This document shows positions 59,015 to 64,000 of a DNA stretch of 64,000 nucleotides, in pieces. The DNA lies in assembly GCA_019120315.1 (NCBI GenBank), contig DWVJ01000028.1, positions 29,926 to 93,925 on the forward strand, given 5' to 3'. Every line of letters starts with the position of its first letter. Position 1 is the first letter of the stretch. The stretch is from Candidatus Ruminococcus avistercoris (GTDB lineage Bacteria; Bacillota; Clostridia; Lachnospirales; Lachnospiraceae). Position numbers and translations under genes: made by a program. The notes under the pieces are model-generated. The model was not told the origin of the DNA. It did no database searches and saw only the letters and a program-made list of their open reading frames with translations.

Positions 59015-59786
59015 AAAACTGGTCATAAAAAAACTGCATATAGAATTTGAAATGGACAATGATACCATTCATGCAGTAAAAGGAGTCAGCTTGGAAATTC
59101 CCACAGGCAGAATTACGGCTCTGGTGGGAGAAAGCGGAAGCGGAAAATCCGTAACATCTCTGGCGGTTATGGATCTTCTGCCTGAAAACGGAAGAATCAG
59201 GGAAGGGGAGATATGGCTGAAGGACAAACCGCTGCATCTGATGGGGAAAAAAGAGAGGCGGCAAGTAAACGGGAGGGGTGTTGGCATGATCTTCCAGGAT
59301 CCCGGAGCTTCTCTGGATCCTCTGTATACCGTTGGCAGTCAGATAACAGAAGGTATACGGATGAAAAAACAGGTCAGCAGAAAAGAAGCATACAGGCAGG
59401 GGATTTTTTACCTGAATGCCGTCAACCTGCCGGAGCCCTCGCGGCTGATGAAAATGTATCCCTTTGAACTGAGCGGAGGGATGTGTCAGAGAGTTATGAT
59501 TGCGATGACCATAGCGCTCTCCCCTGATTTTCTGATTGCGGATGAACCTACAACAGCTTTGGATGTGACGGTTCAAAAGCAGATTCTGTCCGAGCTGTAC
59601 CGCCTCAGCCGGGATGAGAACATGGGAATTCTTCTTATTACACATGATCTCGGTGTGGTCGCCGAAATTGCGGATTATGTTTATATTATGCGGCAGGGAC
59701 AGATTGTGGAAGAGGCGGACACGGCCGCTTTGTTTCATCATCCGGAACAACCTTATACCAGGATGCTGCTGGATGGAATCTTATAG
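58995..59786 (+). CDS. Nickel/peptide-type ABC ATPase (NikD-like)
   Basis: The 263-residue ATPase has Walker A GESGSGKSVTSLA, Q-loop MIFQDPGASLDPLYTVG, signature ELSGGMCQRVMIAMTIAL (LSGGM variant, normal in NikD/DppD), Walker B FLIADEPTTALDVT and LLITHDLGVVAEIAD. ATG 58995 gives MGWQKAEKLVIKKLHIEF and overlaps the NikC-like gene by 20 bases; ATG 58983 is an alternative but directly abuts the RBS. It ends where NikD does, without the C-terminal Opp cysteine cluster. Confidence 0.9.
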   Translation: MGWQKAEKLVIKKLHIEFEMDNDTIHAVKGVSLEIPTGRITALVGESGSGKSVTSLAVMDLLPENGRIREGEIWLKDKPLHLMGKKERRQVNGRGVGMIFQDPGASLDPLYTVGSQITEGIRMKKQVSRKEAYRQGIFYLNAVNLPEPSRLMKMYPFELSGGMCQRVMIAMTIALSPDFLIADEPTTALDVTVQKQILSELYRLSRDENMGILLITHDLGVVAEIADYVYIMRQGQIVEEADTAALFHHPEQPYTRMLLDGIL

Positions 59787-59793
59787 AGGAGAT

Positions 59794-60768
59794 ATGAACT
59801 TGAAAACGCTGTTGGAGACAGAAAGAGTAAAAAAGTATTACGGGAAAGAAAGAGCGGGAAGGAATAACCGTCACTGTCTGGTGAAAGCGGTTGACGGAGT
59901 TACCCTTCAGATTAAGCAGGGAAAATCCATGGCTCTGATAGGAGAAAGCGGAAGCGGGAAAACTACATTTGGCAAAATGGCGGCCGGTTTGGAAAGAGTT
60001 TCTTCGGGCAGGATCTTTTTTCAGGGAAAGGAGATACAGGAATTGAAAGAGAGGGAGCTGCGGCCCATGAGAAAACATATGCAAATGATATTTCAGAGCA
60101 GCAGCGGTGTTTTTGACCCCTGCTACACAGTTGGAGAAAGCATCAGAGAGGTACTGAAAAATTTTACTGACCTTTCAGACGCGGAATGTGATGAAAAAGT
60201 GGAAATGATTCTGCGGAAAGTTGGACTGGATCCTTCCCTTGCCGGCAGATATGCGGGTCAGTTAAGCGGAGGCCAGTGTCAGAGAGCCAATATTGCCAGA
60301 GCGCTGGTGTTAAATCCGCAGTTGGTTGTTTGCGATGAGCCGGTATCAAGTCTGGATTTTTCCATACGAAAGCAAATATTAAATTTGCTGAATGAAATGC
60401 AGGAAGAGATGGATGTAACCTATCTGCTGATCACCCATGATTTATCCAATGTGCCTTATATTTGTGAACATGTGGCGATCATGTACCGCGGCTGCGTGGT
60501 AGAGCAGATGGAGAGCGCTGCTTCCATGGAACGGGAAGCGCTTCATCCCTATACAAACATGTTATTCCGTTCTGTTCCGATGAAGGATCCTGACAAAAGA
60601 AAAAATATAAGACGGGAATATACTGCCGCGCCGGAAGAAAACTCATTTTTTGAAGGCTGTGTTTACCAGAAAAGATGCAAATACTGTATGCCGGTCTGCA
60701 TGAACAGTAAGCCTGCGCTGAAAAAGATAGCGGATGGTCATATGGTGGCCTGCCATTGTTATGAGTGA
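59794..60768 (+). CDS. Nickel/peptide-type ABC ATPase (NikE/DppF-like)
   Basis: This 324-residue second ATPase has Walker A GESGSGKTT, Q-loop MIFQSSSGVFDPCYTVGESI, signature QLSGGQCQRANIARAL, Walker B LVVCDEPVSSLDFS and LLITHDLSNV. After the core it carries the Opp-type C-terminal domain with clustered cysteines (EGCVYQKRCKYCMPVCMNSKPAL...VACHCYE) that can hold an Fe-S cluster. The supplied frame begins 60 codons early inside the previous gene; ATG 59794 follows GAGGAG. TTG 59800 is an alternative start. Confidence 0.9.
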   Translation: MNLKTLLETERVKKYYGKERAGRNNRHCLVKAVDGVTLQIKQGKSMALIGESGSGKTTFGKMAAGLERVSSGRIFFQGKEIQELKERELRPMRKHMQMIFQSSSGVFDPCYTVGESIREVLKNFTDLSDAECDEKVEMILRKVGLDPSLAGRYAGQLSGGQCQRANIARALVLNPQLVVCDEPVSSLDFSIRKQILNLLNEMQEEMDVTYLLITHDLSNVPYICEHVAIMYRGCVVEQMESAASMEREALHPYTNMLFRSVPMKDPDKRKNIRREYTAAPEENSFFEGCVYQKRCKYCMPVCMNSKPALKKIADGHMVACHCYE

Positions 60769-60791
60769 ATGTGAAGCAAGGAGGAAATGAT

Positions 60792-62381
60792 ATGAAAATA
60801 ATGAAAAGACTGTGGATTGTCTTACTGGCCGGTATGGTTATGCTTTCATCCGGGTGCAGTACGGGCGGGACAGACAATGAAACACAGGAAAATGCGGCAA
60901 ATGATGAGAAAGTGGTGACGGCTCTGGTTTCCACCGATATAAAGCCGGAAGAAGCGGATACCATTTCCGGGGACAGCATATGTTTTCAGATGCTGGAGAT
61001 GATTTATGAACCCCTGGTGCGATATGGAGAGGGGGGCAAAATCGAACCCGCTCTGGCCCGTGACTGGGAGATCAGTGAGGATGGGAAAGAATATACTTTT
61101 TATCTGCGGGAAGACGTAAAGTTTTCTGACGGAACGGACTTTAACGCGGACAATGTTTTGTTTAACGTGCAGAGATGGGGAGAACAGAAGACCTTTTCCG
61201 CGAATCTTCTGGATGTTCAGAAAAAGGATGATTATACCGTTACTTTCTTTTTTGATGAAGTGGCATATCCTGTCCTGACAGAATTTACATATCCAAGGCC
61301 GTATCGGATGCTGGGAGAGAACGGCGTGGATCAGGAAGGCGTTTACCAATCCATGATCGGAACGGGACAATGGATGATAGAAAGCTATGAATCAAATCAG
61401 GAAGTTATTTTGGTTCCCAATCCATATTATTATGGGGACAGTCCTAAAATTGATAAAGTGATCTTCAGACTGGTACAGGACGGGCAGTCCAGAACCATGG
61501 CCATGCAGAGCCAGGAAGCGGATATCTGTTTTGCGGATATACCTTCTGAAAACCGTTCTGTTGTGGAAGCAGACGATCATCTTTCCGTTCTGGAATGTAA
61601 TCCTACGCAGAGTTTTTATCTGATTCTGAACTATGAGAATGAAATGCTTCAGGATGAACGTGTACGGCAGGCTCTGAATTATGCGACAGATAGGGAAAGC
61701 ATAGTGAACGACCTGCTGGATGGAGCGGGAACACCGGCAGAAGGATTATTTCCGCCTGGTACTCCCTATGTCACCAAAGAAAACAGTCCCGGTTATGAGT
61801 ATGATCCTGAAAAAGCTTCACAGCTGCTAAAGGACGCAGGTTATGAAGACAGCGACGGTGATGGCATTCTGGAAAAAGACGGTCAGAAACTGTCCCTGAA
61901 ACTGGTGTTCCAGACGGAGGAATATGCCAACTGGAAAAGCATCTGTGAATATCTGCAGTCAGAATACGCTTCTATAGGTATTGAAGTGGAATTAAATCAG
62001 CTGGAATCGGCAGGGTATTATGATGCTATCTGGACGACCAGAGATTACGATATGGTTATTTACCGTACCTATGAAGATTCATGGAATCCCCATGGATTTC
62101 TGGAAAGTATGTTCGTGCAGACAGAGGGAAATCCGGCAGTATCATGGTATGATGAAGAGATCAGCGGGGAAATTCAGAAGGTATTGAAAACCATGGATGA
62201 AAACGGCCGAACAGAACTTTATCATCAGATTCTGACACAAATGCACGACAAAGCGGTATGTGTGCCGCTGTACTATCCCTCGAGAGAATATGTGTATAAT
62301 AACCGACTGAGCAGCGTAGAAGCTGCAGCAACCTCTTATGAAGGAATTATATGGAGCAGTCTGGAGATAAGCGATTCATAA
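60792..62381 (+). CDS. Nickel/peptide-type substrate-binding lipoprotein (NikA-like)
   Basis: The 529-residue extracellular lipoprotein (lipobox SSGC, Cys22) belongs to the SBP_bac_5 family and looks closer to NikA than to DppA/OppA: TEFTYPRPYRMLGENG, MIGTGQWMIESYESNQEVILVPNPYYYGDSPKIDKVIFRLVQDGQSRTMAMQSQEADICF, and RVRQALNYATDRESIVNDLL. NikA-type proteins bind a metal held by a small chelator. With a B12 riboswitch upstream, cobalt or a cobalt-chelate is the leading guess; nickel or peptide remain possible. RBS AAGGAGGAAATG is strong. Last gene of the operon. Confidence 0.9.
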   Translation: MKIMKRLWIVLLAGMVMLSSGCSTGGTDNETQENAANDEKVVTALVSTDIKPEEADTISGDSICFQMLEMIYEPLVRYGEGGKIEPALARDWEISEDGKEYTFYLREDVKFSDGTDFNADNVLFNVQRWGEQKTFSANLLDVQKKDDYTVTFFFDEVAYPVLTEFTYPRPYRMLGENGVDQEGVYQSMIGTGQWMIESYESNQEVILVPNPYYYGDSPKIDKVIFRLVQDGQSRTMAMQSQEADICFADIPSENRSVVEADDHLSVLECNPTQSFYLILNYENEMLQDERVRQALNYATDRESIVNDLLDGAGTPAEGLFPPGTPYVTKENSPGYEYDPEKASQLLKDAGYEDSDGDGILEKDGQKLSLKLVFQTEEYANWKSICEYLQSEYASIGIEVELNQLESAGYYDAIWTTRDYDMVIYRTYEDSWNPHGFLESMFVQTEGNPAVSWYDEEISGEIQKVLKTMDENGRTELYHQILTQMHDKAVCVPLYYPSREYVYNNRLSSVEAAATSYEGIIWSSLEISDS

Positions 62382-62449
62382 CCAATGAGAATGGGTCTTG
62401 AAACCTAATGGAAAAAATATTATAATCCCATCTTTGACAGTTGAAAGAC

Positions 62450-62503
62450 AAAAAAACGGCTACAAACCTAGAAAATATAGGCAATGTAGCCGTTCCCTTT
62501 TTT
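62450..62503. terminator. Bidirectional terminator between the metal operon and the transposase
   Basis: AACGGCTACA pairs with TGTAGCCGTT, with T runs on both strands. It can end the NikA-like transcript and the transposase transcript. The IS end should lie close by, but I could not identify its terminal inverted repeat. Confidence 0.8.
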
Positions 62504-62516
62504 GCATCGATATGTG

Positions 62517-64000
62517 CTATATTTCTTTTTTGTGCACGTTTTTTGTATTTTTAATTATCGTCCGCATAGTGGATTTCGTAATGATCTCGTAATCTGTACG
62601 GAAACCGAAAACCTGATGCAGTGTATCTGTGAGTTCTGTGCGAGTATAGGAAGGAATATAACCACCGGCAGTATTTATAAGGGTTATATTCATATATCGC
62701 AGGGTTTGGATGATCTGGTCACAGGTGAATTCTTCCCCGACTTTTTTCTCTAATAATCGGTAAACAATCAGGCTGATATAGCAGGTCATGAAATGGGCTT
62801 TAATTCGGTCTTCACGGCGGACAAATGCCGGGCGGATCCGGGCTCTTCTTTCATGATCCGGAAGTTTTCTTCGATTTCCCAACGCTGCTGATTGATTCGG
62901 ATGATCTCACCTACATCTCCTTCCAGATTGGTTACTACTGCGTAGAATCCATCGTACATCGCTTCTTTTTCAATCTGCTCCCGATCAAGGTCATACACCG
63001 TTTTTTCAGCGATTTCTCCATCGTCGGTAACTGTAGTAGCTTTTACAAACCGCATAGGATCATTTGGATTTTTTCCTTTTCTCTTTTTCCCTGGTGCATG
63101 CAGGATCTTTTGTGCGCGCTCAACCTGTCCTTCTCGGATCGTTCTCTGGTAAGCAGCATATTTCGGGGAATAGGTAATGATCAGTGTCTCATCCATGTCT
63201 CCCGTTATAAGAGGATACTCCTTGTAGTAAACAGAGTTGTAAATTTCTTCATCTGTTTCATCCAGTGTACGAAGATCAATAAATTTCGGCGATCCTATCT
63301 TGCGGAACTGAGCAGGGTTCATCGCTGCTTTCCGTTCTTCCTCCTTCATTTTTTTCAGGGAATGTGTAATCACATAAGCTCTATGGCTGAAGCTATTGAA
63401 CCGTCGGTTGTTGAGGGAACCCAATCCGCTGTCTGAACAGAAAATAAATTCGCTGCAGTTGAAGTCCCGGATGATCTTTTGTTCTAATGGTTTTAACGTG
63501 GTTTGTTCATTTTGGTTCCCGGGGAAAATATCAAAGGACAAAGGGATTCCATCCGCATCCATGAACAATCCCATGGTCACGATTGGATTCGGCCTGTGCT
63601 CCTTGCTTTTTCCGTACTTTCTCAGTTCATCCTCTTGTTCAATCTCGAAATAAAAGTTTGTGCAGTCATAGTACAAGATTTTTTTGTTCCTGGGATGAAC
63701 AAAGCTGGAATTCTGGTAGAGTTCACTTTGTATAAAATCGGATTCCGCGGCAATGACGGAAAGGGCACGGTAAACATCCTGCAAATGATATTTGGGCGGT
63801 TCCAGCAGTGTCTTGCAATACTCATAACTTTCGCGTTTGCTGGAAGGATGGAGGATACGGGCATAGATCAGGTCTGTAAAAACAGCGTGCAGATCATACT
63901 GGTACTTGTAGCGTCTTTTGATGGAACGGCAGATCTTATCCAGGCGGAGCTCGGTAACAAGAGATTGCAGGAAGAGATATCCACTATTGAAAAGCCGTTG
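62517..64000 (-). pseudogene. IS1634-type DDE transposase, frameshifted, 5' end off window
   Basis: The transposase reads from the window edge (QRLFNSGYLFLQSLVTELRLDKICRSI...) continuously to FRIMKEE, with DDE-type motifs YYDCTNFYFEIEQEDELRKYGKSKEHRPNPIVTMGLFMD, FIFCSDSGLGSLNNRRFN and INQQRWEIEENFRIMK. Near 62835-62855 the frame is lost (PGSARHLSAVKTELKPIS, stop 62786). The true ending continues one frame back, RARIRPAFVRREDRIKAHFMTCYISLIVYRLLEKK..., to stop 62517. A -1 shift would restore it, but no slippery heptamer is seen, so a single-base indel that inactivated the element is more likely. Confidence 0.85.

Noticed and set aside
62786-62882. Programmed -1 frameshift in the transposase
   Set aside because: No X-XXY-YYZ heptamer or strong downstream pseudoknot is seen, and IS1634-type transposases are normally a single frame.

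Overview
The window looks like chromosome from a Gram-positive anaerobe of the Clostridia, most likely a Lachnospiraceae-type gut bacterium. The signs are strong AGGAGG-type ribosome binding sites before nearly every gene, a V/A-type ATPase, long-form HPF, sigma-A promoters, Firmicute riboswitches, lipoproteins with an L-x-G-C lipobox, no outer-membrane functions, and a YhgA/Rpn-type protein with C-terminal repeats. Species cannot be set from the sequence alone. By eye the core genes are of medium GC, and the 52.6-62.4 kb block uses more ATA/AGA codons.

Layout. 1-8.1 kb: leftward V/A-ATPase operon (G-C-I-K-F-E-A-B-D, D cut by the window edge). 8.3-10.2 kb: trmB, a 45-aa ORF, tRNA-Lys(CTT) and an internally deleted MATE transporter. 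10.2-14.3 kb: molybdate regulator divergent from modABC plus a molbindin. 14.3-19.5 kb: Smr-like mini protein, TrkH/TrkA potassium uptake, a Cys-rich redox-type protein, a DUF2284 protein and TenA. 19.6-25.4 kb: a signalling/envelope cluster (Ser/Thr kinase with external TPRs, 46-aa membrane peptide, PP2C phosphatase, pseudokinase-membrane protein, polysaccharide deacetylase). 25.7-32.9 kb: Rpn nuclease-type gene, an operon of a small hypothetical protein, FtsH and a DUF308 protein, typA-tetR, and an SSB-like protein. 32.9-38.6 kb: DUF1275 protein, a degraded MscS-type channel, and a double-FHA ABC exporter. 38.6-41.9 kb: lysine riboswitch-dapA-dapB, an acidic lipoprotein, and a lone eukaryote-type HisA. 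42-48 kb: RpiR regulator, a 2-aminoethylphosphonate/iron-type ABC importer and a saccharopine-reductase-like enzyme. 48.2-52.5 kb: hpf, an L,D-transpeptidase and an Ig-repeat surface protein. 52.6-62.4 kb: a cobalamin riboswitch leading an operon of methyltransferase, two ABC exporter half-transporters and a complete Nik/Opp-type importer. 62.5-64 kb: a frameshifted IS1634-type transposase.

The most interesting locus is the cobalamin-riboswitch operon. It couples a vitamin B12 sensor to a small-molecule methyltransferase, a heterodimeric ABC exporter and a NikABCDE-like importer. That gene set fits a cobalt (or nickel) acquisition system that could use a secreted or modified chelator. Its leader also has an unusual layout: the RBS directly after the aptamer starts a 35-codon ORF whose body contains the intrinsic terminator, which suggests that translation of the leader peptide decides whether the operon is transcribed.

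Other points of note are two membrane-protein genes (MATE, MscS) that have lost internal blocks, a kinase/phosphatase/pseudokinase cassette, and an aminophosphonate-type importer paired with a saccharopine-reductase-like enzyme in place of phosphonate catabolic genes. All assignments come from reading motifs and protein length; no database search was run.
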